The notes under the pieces: generated by a model
What the model saw: the letters and a program-made list of their open reading frames with translations, nothing else
Told to the model about the DNA's origin: nothing
The model's database searches: none
Part shown: one piece after another, positions 24,673 to 32,331 of the stretch
Position numbering within the stretch: the first letter of the stretch is position 1
How the letters are laid out: each line of letters begins with the position of its first letter
Program-made: the position numbers and the translations under genes
Assembly (NCBI RefSeq): GCF_015865035.1
Contig: NZ_JADZGI010000001.1
Location: forward strand, 2,046,001 to 2,110,000
DNA: 64,000 nucleotides
Direction of reading: 5' to 3'
DNA from: Novosphingobium aureum
GTDB lineage: Bacteria; Pseudomonadota; Alphaproteobacteria; Sphingomonadales; Sphingomonadaceae

Positions 24673-24893
24673 GCGGGCAGCGGGTTAGCGAGGAATACCT
24701 GGACGGCATCCGCGAGGGCCGCGCCTGGTTCAAACGTTACGGCATGAGCGATGCGCGCGAGAATCTCGACAACCTGGAGCGCACGGCGCGCACGTTCGCC
24801 GCGTCGAGTCCGGTCGGGCAGATGTTGCGCGGCGAAAGGGATTTCTGGCGCCTTCAGCTCAGGAAACACAAAGGGAAGGGGAAGGCGGTATGA
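24669..24893 (+). CDS. hypothetical protein, 74 aa
   Basis: All-helical small protein (EEYLDGIREGRAWFKRYG, ENLDNLERTARTFA) ending in a Lys-rich tail (KHKGKGKAV) that suggests nucleic acid contact. Overlaps both neighbours by 4 bp. Confidence 0.5.
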   Translation: MSGQRVSEEYLDGIREGRAWFKRYGMSDARENLDNLERTARTFAASSPVGQMLRGERDFWRLQLRKHKGKGKAV

Positions 24894-25246
24894 ACGCACG
24901 GGATGCATGGCGGCAGGTTTACCGGCTCCACCGCGGCGGGTTGCGCGATCATGCGTTGCTGTCGCAGGCGATCGCGGCGACGGGCGAGACATGGCGCGGG
25001 CCCTGGACCGTTCCCGTTGCCTCGCGGATGGTCGACCACGTCCAGCGCCGCGCCGATTTGCCGCTTCGGGTGACCGTGTTAAACGGTTTCGGCAGCCACA
25101 ACCCGTTTAGGGCATCGGCTGCGCAGATGGATTCACCCGGCTGGCAGCGCGAGGAACGAAAGCGCCGCGCGTTGATCGATCGATTGGCAGCGGCGGGCCG
25201 GCTGGAATTAGACGCGGGCGGCTATGTTTCGGGAGTCGTGACATGA
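24890..25246 (+). CDS. hypothetical protein, 118 aa
   Basis: Basic protein with an N-terminal helix (ARDAWRQVYRLHRGG), a central VASRMVDHVQRRADLPLRV segment and a C-terminal helix-strand (LIDRLAAAGRLELDAGGYVSG) that looks like the end of a winged helix. Function unknown. Overlaps the following membrane protein gene by 4 bp. Confidence 0.5.
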   Translation: MNARDAWRQVYRLHRGGLRDHALLSQAIAATGETWRGPWTVPVASRMVDHVQRRADLPLRVTVLNGFGSHNPFRASAAQMDSPGWQREERKRRALIDRLAAAGRLELDAGGYVSGVVT

Positions 25247-25398
25247 TGGTCATAGGCGCGTTGCTGATAATCTGCCTGGTCAGCACCACGAAAAAGGAAA
25301 TTGCCGCCGCGCGCGGCGCGCTGGCCCGGCACAACGGGCGATTATGGGGCGCGGCCGCGTTATTGTGGCTCTTCCTGGTCTACTGCATGCGAAATTAG
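25243..25398 (+). CDS. small two-helix membrane protein, 51 aa
   Basis: An N-terminal hydrophobic segment (VIGALLIICLVSTT) and a C-terminal one (GAAALLWLFLVYC) are separated by a basic linker, a hairpin topology. The last gene of the operon; its stop lies inside the strong terminator. Confidence 0.5.
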   Translation: MMVIGALLIICLVSTTKKEIAAARGALARHNGRLWGAAALLWLFLVYCMRN

Positions 25399-25426
25399 GG
25401 CGCCTCTCGGGGCGCCCTTTCTTTTT
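25398..25426 (+). terminator. strong intrinsic terminator
   Basis: GGGCGCC pairs with GGCGCCC around a six-base loop and is followed by TTTCTTTTT. It closes the 20052-25398 operon. Confidence 0.85.
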
Positions 25427-25542
25427 GCCCGGTCGCGCCCGTCGCGCGCTGCCGCGCTGGAGGCTGCCCGGTCGCGCCCGTCGCGCGCTGCCGCGCTGGA
25501 GGCTGCCCGGTCGCGCCCGTCGCGCGCTGCCGTGCTGGAGGC
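25426..25542. repeat. three 39-bp direct tandem repeats
   Basis: Units at 25426-25464, 25465-25503 and 25504-25542 are identical except for one base in the third. The motif is GC-rich (CGGTCGCGCCCGTCGCGCGC core). It lies between a terminator and the methyltransferase promoter region. A second pair of CCTCGATTCATCTCTCC copies follows at about 25,550-25,615. Confidence 0.8.
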
Positions 25543-25646
25543 TTACCCCTCCTCGATTCATCTCTCCCCGATTGAGGCGCGGGCGCCCCGCACCCCCGTC
25601 CTCGATTCATCTCTCCTCGATTTATCATCACGCATATGTTGTGGAA

Positions 25647-25661
25647 TCAATCATAAGTTGA
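25647..25661. promoter_or_regulatory. operator-like palindrome, site 9
   Basis: TCAAT CATAA GTTGA, 12 bp upstream of the C5 methyltransferase start. Confidence 0.6.
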
Positions 25662-25673
25662 TACAGCGTTGTC

Positions 25674-27347
25674 ATGCGGTACGGTTCAGTGTGCAGCGGC
25701 ATCGAGGCCGCGACCATCGCCTGGCATCCTCTGGGCTGGGAGCCAGCCTGGCTGGCCGAGCTCGACAAGTCCGCCAGTGCGGTCCTCGATTATCGACTAC
25801 CGGGTGTCCCCAACCTCGGGGACATGACCCTGATCGCCGATCGTGTCTTGTCGGGCGAAATCGAGGCGCCCGATGTACTGGTGGGCGGAACGCCGTGTCA
25901 GTCGTTCTCGATGGCCGGCCTGCGCGGCGGTCTCGGGGACGCGCGCGGCCAGTTGACACTAGCCTTCGTCGTGCTGGCCAATGCGATCGACATGGTTCGC
26001 ACGGCCCGGGGCAAGCCGCCCGTCATCATCGTCTGGGAGAATGTGCCCGGTGTACTCAATCACAAGGATAACCCCTTCGGCTGCCTGCTTGCAGGGCTCG
26101 TCGGAGAAGATGATCCGCTCCAGCCAGCAGGGCGAAAGTGGACGAACGCTGGTCTTGTGTGTGGACCCCAAAGAGCAGCCTCGTGGGTCATCAAGGATGC
26201 CCAATGGTTCCGATTGGCCCAACGACGCCGCCGTGTGTTCGTTGTCGCAAGTGCTCGTGAGGGCTTCGATCCCGGAAGGGTACTTCTTGAGTTCGAAGGC
26301 GTGCGCCGGGATTCTGCGCCGCGCCGAGAAGCGCGGGAAGACGTTACCCATCCAACTGCACCGTGCCTTACAGGCAGTGGCCGGGGACTGGAGCGGACAG
26401 GGGACACCAGAGGACAGGATCCCGTCGTCGCTGTCATCAGCGACGACGGACGAGTTCGACGAGCTGTTGAACTAGTCCCTACATGGTGGGACGGGCGCGA
26501 CGTTTCGCAGACGCTCGACGCGGTGCTGCACAAGGGGCAGACGATGCCCGAAAAGAACCGGTTTCCGGCCGTTCTGCAGCCGGTCGCCTCCGCCATCCAG
26601 GAGCGTGCGATTTGCGAAAACCCACACGCCGGTCCCGATGGGGTCGGGGTTCGCGACGACGACTGTGCCTTCACCATGGAGGCACGCAGTGTACCCCAGG
26701 GTGTGGCTTATGAGGTGCTGCCGTTCGACACGACGCAGGTAACGAGCCCGCGCAGCGGTAATAACCCGCAGTGGGGCGACCCTTGCCACCCGCTCGCCCG
26801 TGGCGCCCATCCTCCGGCCGTATGCGTCACGGGAGACGTGACGCATACGCTCAAGGCGGAAGGCTTTGACGCGAGCGAAGACGGAACAGGGCGCGGCCAG
26901 CCGATCGTGTGCCATGGTAGCCAGGATCCCTGCACCGGAGAAATCGCCTTCGCGCCCGGGCGGAACAGCGGGCAGGAGAATGCGCTGTTCGACGGCGTCC
27001 GGATGGCCGTGCGCAGGTTGATGCCGATCGAGGCCGAACGCCTCCAGGGCTTTCCCGATGACTGGACCCGGATCCCGATGCGGCTCTACAAGCAGTGCAA
27101 GATCACCCGGACGCGGCCCGCCCATATCTGGGAACCCGACGCACAAGGACGTGGCTGGTGGCTCATGGCTGCAGACGGTCCGCGCTACAAGCAGCTCGGC
27201 AACTCGATGGCGACCCCTGTCATGCACTGGATCGGCGCGCGTATCGCGGCGCAGGTCGAAGCGTTGCGCGAGGACGAATTCGACGCGCTGCTGGGGCACA
27301 ACGGCGGACCGCCGCTCGACGACGAATTCGACGCCTTGCTCGCCTGA
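25674..27347 (+). CDS. C5-cytosine DNA methyltransferase (Dcm-like), 557 aa
   Basis: It carries the canonical motifs: I GSVCSGIEAATIAW at the N terminus, IV TPCQSFSMAG (catalytic Cys near residue 77), VI WENVPG, VIII QRRRRVF and X LGNSMATPVM near the C terminus. The long variable region between VIII and IX (about 220-440) has phage-type repeats such as CLTGSGRGLERTGDTRGQDP. The extreme C terminus has two copies of the shared tag (EDEFDALLG and DDEFDALLA) separated by HNGGPPL. A second gene is nested at 26197-26475 in another frame. Likely role: anti-restriction. Confidence 0.85.
   Translation: MRYGSVCSGIEAATIAWHPLGWEPAWLAELDKSASAVLDYRLPGVPNLGDMTLIADRVLSGEIEAPDVLVGGTPCQSFSMAGLRGGLGDARGQLTLAFVVLANAIDMVRTARGKPPVIIVWENVPGVLNHKDNPFGCLLAGLVGEDDPLQPAGRKWTNAGLVCGPQRAASWVIKDAQWFRLAQRRRRVFVVASAREGFDPGRVLLEFEGVRRDSAPRREAREDVTHPTAPCLTGSGRGLERTGDTRGQDPVVAVISDDGRVRRAVELVPTWWDGRDVSQTLDAVLHKGQTMPEKNRFPAVLQPVASAIQERAICENPHAGPDGVGVRDDDCAFTMEARSVPQGVAYEVLPFDTTQVTSPRSGNNPQWGDPCHPLARGAHPPAVCVTGDVTHTLKAEGFDASEDGTGRGQPIVCHGSQDPCTGEIAFAPGRNSGQENALFDGVRMAVRRLMPIEAERLQGFPDDWTRIPMRLYKQCKITRTRPAHIWEPDAQGRGWWLMAADGPRYKQLGNSMATPVMHWIGARIAAQVEALREDEFDALLGHNGGPPLDDEFDALLA
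26197..26475 (+). CDS. nested protein overlapping the C5 methyltransferase in another frame, 92 aa
   Basis: Frame +1 relative to the methyltransferase encodes MPNGSDWPNDAAVCSLSQ, then the GYFLSSKACAGILRRAEKRG region typical of a short phage protein family that is often encoded next to or within Dcm genes. It ends TDEFDELLN and a TAG stop. The ending is the same acidic tag found on other proteins of this phage, which a silent alternative frame would not be expected to have. Function unknown; the basic GILRRAEKRGK helix suggests nucleic acid binding. The ATG at 26197 is the most likely start; no clear ribosome site is seen. Confidence 0.6.
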   Translation: MPNGSDWPNDAAVCSLSQVLVRASIPEGYFLSSKACAGILRRAEKRGKTLPIQLHRALQAVAGDWSGQGTPEDRIPSSLSSATTDEFDELLN

Positions 27348-27355
27348 CGCGAAAA

Positions 27356-27387
27356 CCCCCGACAACCGGGGGGAGGGTTGCCGGGGG
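27356..27387 (+). terminator. hairpin after the C5 methyltransferase
   Basis: CCCCCG-A-CAACC pairs with GGTTG-C-CGGGGG with one mismatch, right after the stop. No T-run. Confidence 0.5.
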
Positions 27388-27461
27388 TCGAGATGATCGG
27401 GGGAGCATCTCCAGGGGGTGTCACTTCTTTGCTTGATTCGCGGTTGAATGTCAACATACAA

Positions 27462-27476
27462 TCACCTTACAGTTGA
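27462..27476. promoter_or_regulatory. operator-like palindrome, site 10
   Basis: TCACC TTACA GTTGA, upstream of the MazG-like gene. A second TTGAATGTCAA dyad lies at 27444-27454. Confidence 0.6.
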
Positions 27477-27499
27477 TTCGTTAAACAGGGACCTGACTC

Positions 27500-28039
27500 A
27501 TGCTCAACACGAAATCGCGAGACATCCACGCCGACAACATCGCCGCCGGCTGGTGGAACCCGGCACGACCCAATGCCGTATCGCTCATGCTCATCGTTTC
27601 GGAAATTTCCGAGGCCAGCGCGGCCTACGCCTCCCCGCTGCCCAAGGACGACAAGCTGACCGATCGCTATGGTCTCGAGGTGGAACTGGCTGACGCGGTG
27701 ATCCGGATCCTCGACCTGGCGGGATTCGCCTGCGTCGATCTGGAGGCCGAGTGTGCCGCGCTGCGCCGTTTCGACGGACGTTACCGTTCCAAGCTGCCCG
27801 TCCACCGCGCGCTGCTCGAGGTCGTGAACGAGCTGAGCGCCGCAATGGAAGGCGACCGCAAGGCGAACCGGGCGCACTTCGCGCGCCATCTGGCCGCCGC
27901 GTACATGCGGATCAGCGAACTGTGCTGCGATCTCTCGTTCGACCTGTGGGGCGCGATCGAGGAGAAGCGGGCGTTCAACAAGATCCGGCTCGACCACCAG
28001 CTCGCCCAGCGCCGCGCCGCAGGTGGCAAGGCTTACTAA
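27500..28039 (+). CDS. MazG-like NTP pyrophosphohydrolase, 179 aa
   Basis: The sequence has the MazG-type four-helix pattern: a LMLIVSEISEA helix (the E-x2-E metal site), GLEVELADAVIRILDLAG (the E-x3-D second site) and the C-terminal AFNKIRLDHQLAQRRAAGG. Such phage enzymes hydrolyse NTPs or alarmones and keep the host nucleotide pool usable. The N terminus is separate from the core. It opens the rightward nucleotide-metabolism block. Confidence 0.75.
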   Translation: MLNTKSRDIHADNIAAGWWNPARPNAVSLMLIVSEISEASAAYASPLPKDDKLTDRYGLEVELADAVIRILDLAGFACVDLEAECAALRRFDGRYRSKLPVHRALLEVVNELSAAMEGDRKANRAHFARHLAAAYMRISELCCDLSFDLWGAIEEKRAFNKIRLDHQLAQRRAAGGKAY

Positions 28040-28044
28040 AGAAA

Positions 28045-28059
28045 TCACCTTTTAGTTGA
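28045..28059. promoter_or_regulatory. operator-like palindrome, site 11
   Basis: TCACC TTTTA GTTGA. Its right arm overlaps the -35 hexamer of the promoter below. Confidence 0.65.
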
Positions 28060-28083
28060 CACAGCACCTGAGTCGGGTAATCT
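28056..28083 (+). promoter_or_regulatory. sigma70-like promoter under operator 11
   Basis: TTGACA (28056-28061) and TAATCT (28078-28083) with a 16-bp spacer. It is the best promoter in the window and is positioned for steric repression by a protein on site 11. It should drive the nucleotide block from 28115. Confidence 0.6.
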
Positions 28084-28114
28084 GCGACTCACCAATTCAC
28101 GGGGACCTTCCACC

Positions 28115-28471
28115 ATGACGACTTCCGACGCTGCCCCCTATCGGGCGGGCACTACCTCTTCGTGTCTGCGTCTCGCGGCTGGCGCGAGTGCCGAAGCGCT
28201 GCGCGCTGCGCATCGCACCAAGATGGCCAACAAGAAGCTGGCACGCGGCTTCGTCCAGGTCGGCTTCACGCCGGTGCGCCACGCGCGGATCGACGCGGCG
28301 ATCTACACCCAGATGTCGGCCAACGTCGCGATGGGGCAGGCGCCTTTCGAAGCCGAGATGCAGGCACGCGCGATCATCGCGGGCAAACTTCCCGAGCGGC
28401 GCCGCGACTACTACACGCTGCCGCGCCCGTCGAAGTCCGACGACGCGGCGTATCGCCGGGGGAACCGGTGA
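28115..28471 (+). CDS. hypothetical protein, 118 aa
   Basis: First gene downstream of the promoter. Basic and helical (AEALRAAHRTKMANKKLARG), with a central YTQMSANVAMGQAPFEAEMQ segment and a charged, probably flexible C terminus. No known family. Confidence 0.5.
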   Translation: MTTSDAAPYRAGTTSSCLRLAAGASAEALRAAHRTKMANKKLARGFVQVGFTPVRHARIDAAIYTQMSANVAMGQAPFEAEMQARAIIAGKLPERRRDYYTLPRPSKSDDAAYRRGNR

Positions 28472-28662
28472 TGGCGGTCCTTATCGCGCGGATCGTGCTG
28501 GCGGTATGGTTCGCCGCGCTGATCGCGACGCTGCTGCGCGTGCTCGCGCGTGCCCCTGCCGTCCACCTCTACCCTGCGCAGGTGCGATCGCTCGCCCTGT
28601 GGAGCATCGGCGGCGCACTGCTCGAGATCGCGTTGCTCTGCGTCGCGGGCACCTGGTCGTGA
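28471..28662 (+). CDS. membrane protein, 63 aa
   Basis: Two hydrophobic helices (LIARIVLAVWFAALIATLL and LWSIGGALLEIALLCVAG) joined by a basic loop. The start sits in the previous stop (TGATG). Function unknown. Confidence 0.5.
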   Translation: MAVLIARIVLAVWFAALIATLLRVLARAPAVHLYPAQVRSLALWSIGGALLEIALLCVAGTWS

Positions 28663-29081
28663 ACCGCCGGGTGCTCGTGACCGGCGGACGCGCCTTCGCG
28701 GACCGTGTCGCGGTGTTTCGCACGCTCGACGCGCTCCAGCCGATCGAGTGCGTGATCCACGGCGATGCCACCGGCGCCGACGCGCTGGCCCGCGAATGGG
28801 CACGGGTGCGCGGCGTCCCGGATGAGGCTTACGCCGCCGACTGGGAGAACCTGGAAGGTGTGCCGGCGAGCCGTCGGCGGATCAATCGCAGGACGCGGCG
28901 CTACTACAACGTCACCGCCGGTTTCGAACGCAACCAGCGCATGCTCGACCATGCACAGCCCACCCACGTAATCGCCTTCGCGGGCGGCCGGGGAACCAAC
29001 GACATGGTCGGGCGCACGATCCGGGCGCGCGCGGCGGGTGCGGCAATCGAATTCGTGGACATGAGGGAGGTTTCGCAGTGA
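28659..29081 (+). CDS. SLOG-family protein (DUF2493/YspA-like), 140 aa
   Basis: The GTG-start product has the Rossmann-type SLOG pattern: RVLVTGGRAFAD at the N terminus, VIHGDATGADALAREWA in the middle and HVIAFAGGRGTNDMV near the end. SLOG proteins bind nucleotides or nucleotide-derived ligands. In a phage nucleotide block it could sense or process a nucleotide. It is coupled to both neighbours by 4-bp overlaps. Confidence 0.7.
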   Translation: MNRRVLVTGGRAFADRVAVFRTLDALQPIECVIHGDATGADALAREWARVRGVPDEAYAADWENLEGVPASRRRINRRTRRYYNVTAGFERNQRMLDHAQPTHVIAFAGGRGTNDMVGRTIRARAAGAAIEFVDMREVSQ

Positions 29082-29554
29082 AGCGGTACACCGTCTACCT
29101 GGCCGGTCCGATCTCAGGCCTTGGTTACGCCGCCGCGACGGACTGGCGCGCCTCGGCGATCGACTGGCTCGAGCAGCATGGCATTCAGGGGCTCTCGCCG
29201 CTGCGCGCCAAGGACTATCTTTCGCACATCACCGCGGACGTGGGCTTTTCCGAGACCTGCGAGGATTACGCGCAGCTTTCCGCGCTTTCGACCCAGCGCG
29301 GCGTGATGGATCGCGATCGCTTCGACGCGACACGCTGCGACGTGCTGCTGGTCAATCTGCTGGGTGCGACCAAGGTCTCGGTCGGCACGGTCATGGAGAT
29401 CGCCTGGGCCGACCAGAAGCGCACGCCGATCATCGCGCTGATCGAGGCCGACAGGTCGAACGTCCACGAGCACGCCATGGTCAACGAGGCGATCGGTTTC
29501 CGGGCACCCTCGCTCGAGGAAGGGCTGCACCTCGTGCGCAGCATTCTCGCGTGA
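29078..29554 (+). CDS. nucleoside 2-deoxyribosyltransferase-like protein, 158 aa
   Basis: Matches the Ndt fold: YLAGPISGLGY (nucleobase loop), the MDRDRFDATRCDVLLVNL region and SVGTVMEIAWADQ with the catalytic-type Glu. These enzymes transfer or hydrolyse the deoxyribose-base bond. Next to MazG, ThyA, dNMP kinase and NrdJ it fits nucleotide salvage or base turnover. GTG start; ends in an overlap with the next gene. Confidence 0.7.
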   Translation: MKRYTVYLAGPISGLGYAAATDWRASAIDWLEQHGIQGLSPLRAKDYLSHITADVGFSETCEDYAQLSALSTQRGVMDRDRFDATRCDVLLVNLLGATKVSVGTVMEIAWADQKRTPIIALIEADRSNVHEHAMVNEAIGFRAPSLEEGLHLVRSILA

Positions 29555-29745
29555 TGGAGTTCGTCAAACCGCTCGCACTCGCGATCCTCGCCGTGGTCGC
29601 ACTCCTCGCAGCGCTCGCGAAGTGCTGCGTCCCGCCAACCGGGTGCCACTGGGCACCCTGGCAGACCGCGGAACGGCTTGGCGACGGGCTGATCTTCGGA
29701 CTTGCCTCCATTGTCCTTGCGCTTGGCGCCGGGCTCACACTCTAG
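29554..29745 (+). CDS. membrane protein, 63 aa
   Basis: Two hydrophobic segments (LALAILAVVALLAALAKCC and LIFGLASIVLALGAGL) flank a CHWAPW loop. Start ATG 29554 overlaps the preceding stop. Function unknown. Confidence 0.5.
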   Translation: MEFVKPLALAILAVVALLAALAKCCVPPTGCHWAPWQTAERLGDGLIFGLASIVLALGAGLTL

Positions 29746-29756
29746 GAGCGGAAACG

Positions 29757-30827
29757 ATGATCATCGACGACCCTGCCAACGGCGGCAGCGAACCCGGTGC
29801 CTGGAAGGACGCTCTGGCGATGCGACCGAACAGCTTCGTGGCACGTGATCCTGCGGATCCCGAACACTGGTCACGCTCGCGCCTCGTCGGTGAGGTACAG
29901 GCGCTACGCGCACGTCGCGACGAACTGCTGCGCGGTGCCAATGCGAGCGTTGAGACGATCCGCGCGCTGCGGCACCAGTGCCGGACGGGCCGGACTCCGG
30001 ATACGGACCCGCCGCATCCCGAACAGCAATACCTCGACCTGCTGCGCGATTGCCTCGAGAACGGTGTCTACCGCGAAGGTCGCAACGGTGGAACCTTTGG
30101 CCTGTTCGGCCGCCAGATCCGTTTCGACCTGTCGCAGGGCTTTCCGGCGCTGACGACCAAGCGGCTGCACTTCAGGTCGATCGTGGTCGAGTTGCTCTGG
30201 TTTCTGCGCGGCGATACGAACACGGCCTTCCTGCACGAACATGGCGTGACGATCTGGGACGAATGGGCCGATGAAACGGGCGAACTGGGACCGGTGTACG
30301 GCAAGCAGTGGCGCTCGTGGTCGGATTACAGCAACCACGGCAACTTTCGCGACATCGACCAGGTCGCGAACCTCACAGCAGGCCTGAAGAACGATCCCTA
30401 CGGCCGCCGGCATATCGTCACCGCCTGGAACCCGGCCGATATCGACGAGATGGCGCTGCCGCCGTGCCACTGCCTGTTCCAGTTCTTCGTCGCCGACGAG
30501 AAGCTGTCGTGCCACCTTTACCAGCGCTCGGCGGACGTATTCCTGGGCGTACCATTCAACATCGCGAGCTATGCGCTGCTCGTGCACCTGATCGCGCTCG
30601 AGGTAGGGCTCGAGGTGGGCGAGTTCGTTCACTCTTTCGGCGACGTGCACCTTTACGAGAACCACGTCGAACAGGCCCACGAGCAGTTGACGCGCACCCC
30701 GCGGGCAATGCCGTTCCTGCACATCGCGCGCCACGACGTGGATGACATCGCGCAGTATCAGCCGCGCAACATCGTCCTGTGCGATTACGATCCGCATCCG
30801 GCCATCAGGGCCGAGGTGTCGGCGTGA
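29757..30827 (+). CDS. thyA: thymidylate synthase ThyA with N-terminal extension, 356 aa
   Basis: From about residue 90 the sequence is a standard ThyA. It has GPVYGKQWRSW, the catalytic Cys at 237 in LPPCHCLFQF, YQRSADVFLGVPFNIASYALL and GDVHLYENH. The Asn of PFNIASY, which distinguishes dUMP-specific synthases from dCMP hydroxymethylases, is kept, so normal dTMP synthesis is expected. The first 90 residues are an unusual extension with a coiled-coil-like SRLVGEVQALRARRDELLRG helix. It links the nucleotide block to phage DNA synthesis. Confidence 0.9.
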   Translation: MIIDDPANGGSEPGAWKDALAMRPNSFVARDPADPEHWSRSRLVGEVQALRARRDELLRGANASVETIRALRHQCRTGRTPDTDPPHPEQQYLDLLRDCLENGVYREGRNGGTFGLFGRQIRFDLSQGFPALTTKRLHFRSIVVELLWFLRGDTNTAFLHEHGVTIWDEWADETGELGPVYGKQWRSWSDYSNHGNFRDIDQVANLTAGLKNDPYGRRHIVTAWNPADIDEMALPPCHCLFQFFVADEKLSCHLYQRSADVFLGVPFNIASYALLVHLIALEVGLEVGEFVHSFGDVHLYENHVEQAHEQLTRTPRAMPFLHIARHDVDDIAQYQPRNIVLCDYDPHPAIRAEVSA

Positions 30828-30836
30828 CGGTTCGCG

Positions 30837-31256
30837 ATGTCCGCTTGGTCCCCGCTGCCTGAAATGCTCTGGCGCATCGATCCGCGTGTCGAGGAAGCCC
30901 GGCGCCTGCCCGAATGGGCACGCTTCCACCGTCTGTGCGGGGAGGCCGGGCTCTATTTCGACCACATCGAGCGCGCCGGGCGCACCTATCGCGCGAGTGC
31001 CTTCACGCTGAACAGGCGCGGGCCGGGGCGGTATTCGCCGGTGCTGCTGGGGCAGGGGGAGGCGCGCGATCCGGTTTCCGCGATCGAGGCCGCCTATCGC
31101 GCCAGCGGGCGCGCAGTGGGCGGCGCCGGGGAAATGCTCGCCCGCCGGCTGGGTGGAACGGGGGTCGCGACGCGGGCCACCTCCGGGCGAGAACCGGACG
31201 ACGATGACGATTTCGAAGACCTGCTGGACGACAACGATTTCGAGGGACTGCTGTGA
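30837..31256 (+). CDS. hypothetical protein with double C-terminal acidic tag, 139 aa
   Basis: The N-terminal 95 residues are a compact basic-aromatic domain (WARFHRLCGEAGLYFDHIE, YSPVLLGQGEARDPVSAIEAA). A Gly/Thr linker follows, then DDDDDFEDLLDDNDFEGLL. This is two consecutive copies of the shared tag and the clearest example of it. Function of the domain unknown. It lies between ThyA and the exonuclease, and the ATG of the latter overlaps its stop. Confidence 0.6.
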   Translation: MSAWSPLPEMLWRIDPRVEEARRLPEWARFHRLCGEAGLYFDHIERAGRTYRASAFTLNRRGPGRYSPVLLGQGEARDPVSAIEAAYRASGRAVGGAGEMLARRLGGTGVATRATSGREPDDDDDFEDLLDDNDFEGLL

Positions 31257-32116
31257 TGAAGACCGTGAACGTCATGATCGACGACGAGACCTGGGGCCTG
31301 ACCCCGGGCAGTGACCTGCGCAGCGTCGGCGCCTGTGTGTTCGACCCCAAGAGCGGCTACGTCGCCGAGAGCGGACCTGACACCTTCTATCTTGCGACCG
31401 AGAACCCGGTCGCGCGCCGGGGACTCCTGCTGCGCAAGCGGGCGCGATACCCGCTGACCCGCGATCCGGCGACGGTCGACTGGTGGAACGGCCAGAGCGC
31501 CGAGGCGCGTGCCGCGTTCGCCCGGCCGGTAGACCTTGCTGCGGTGCTCGAGATGTTCACGCACTGGTTGCTCGCCAAGGCCTGTCCCGACCAGCCGCTC
31601 GAGAAGCTGGTTGCCGATCTCGCCACCGGCTGGCGCCCTCGCCACCTGCGCATCTGGTCGCACGGTGCCAATTTCGATCCCGGCATCATGGAAGCCGCGT
31701 TCCGGGCGGTCGGGTTGCCGGTCCCCTGGTTCTACCGCAGCCCGCGCGACACGCGTACCTGTTTCGACGATGCCGGGATCGCCGATCACGAAGCCTGGCT
31801 CGCCCAGCATCCCGGACCGCTCGGTATCCTGCACCATGCGCTCGACGATGCGATCTGCCAGGCCCGCGCGGTATGCTCGGCGCAGTGGATCCTTGCCGAC
31901 GCGTTGGGACGCCGCGAACGCGAGCTGGTCCGCCATGCGCGCCGTGGCGGTCTGTATGACGTGCTCGGCCAGGGCGAACTGCAGAGCGCGCGCCAGATTG
32001 CCGAAGGCGAAAGCATGACGGTCTACCGATCGCTCATCGACGGCCGCATCTGGGTTCGCCCCAGTGCGGAGTTTCGCGACGGGCGTTTCTCACCGGTCAT
32101 GGAGCGCGTGGCATGA
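31256..32116 (+). CDS. DEDD 3'-5' exonuclease fused to a DUF1653 domain, 286 aa
   Basis: Residues 5-215 look like an Rv2179c-type DEDDh exonuclease: NVMIDDETWG (D, E), IWSHGANFDPGIME (D) and HHALDDAICQA (H, D). From about 225 to the end, GGLYDVLGQ, ESMTVYRSLIDGRIWVRP and DGRFSPV follow the DUF1653 pattern. The fusion is unusual; the exonuclease may process DNA or RNA ends, with DUF1653 as a binding module. Start ATG 31256. Confidence 0.7.
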   Translation: MKTVNVMIDDETWGLTPGSDLRSVGACVFDPKSGYVAESGPDTFYLATENPVARRGLLLRKRARYPLTRDPATVDWWNGQSAEARAAFARPVDLAAVLEMFTHWLLAKACPDQPLEKLVADLATGWRPRHLRIWSHGANFDPGIMEAAFRAVGLPVPWFYRSPRDTRTCFDDAGIADHEAWLAQHPGPLGILHHALDDAICQARAVCSAQWILADALGRRERELVRHARRGGLYDVLGQGELQSARQIAEGESMTVYRSLIDGRIWVRPSAEFRDGRFSPVMERVA

Positions 32117-32331
32117 GGGGGCGTAGCTGGGCACCCTGGTTCGCCTATCGCTCGGCGCTGCGCCGCCGCACCCGTGCCCTCACCGAGGTGAGGCTGCTGT
32201 ATCCGGCGGTGTTCGTAAGCAGTCCGCCGCATGTGGAGGTGCACATACCAGCGCCGCAGTTCCTTGACCTGCCACTGATCAAGAAAATCGTCAGCGATTT
32301 CGTAGCCAAGAAGGAGGACGGCCATGTCTGA
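32113..32331 (+). CDS. hypothetical protein, 72 aa
   Basis: Basic N terminus with clustered Trp and Arg (GRSWAPWFAYRSALRRRTR), then a beta-rich segment and a C-terminal FLDLPLIKKIVSDF helix. No known family. It overlaps both neighbours. Confidence 0.45.
   Translation: MRGRSWAPWFAYRSALRRRTRALTEVRLLYPAVFVSSPPHVEVHIPAPQFLDLPLIKKIVSDFVAKKEDGHV

Noticed and set aside
25426..25542. Possible CRISPR array
   Set aside because: The 39-bp units are directly contiguous with no spacers, and no cas-type gene is nearby.
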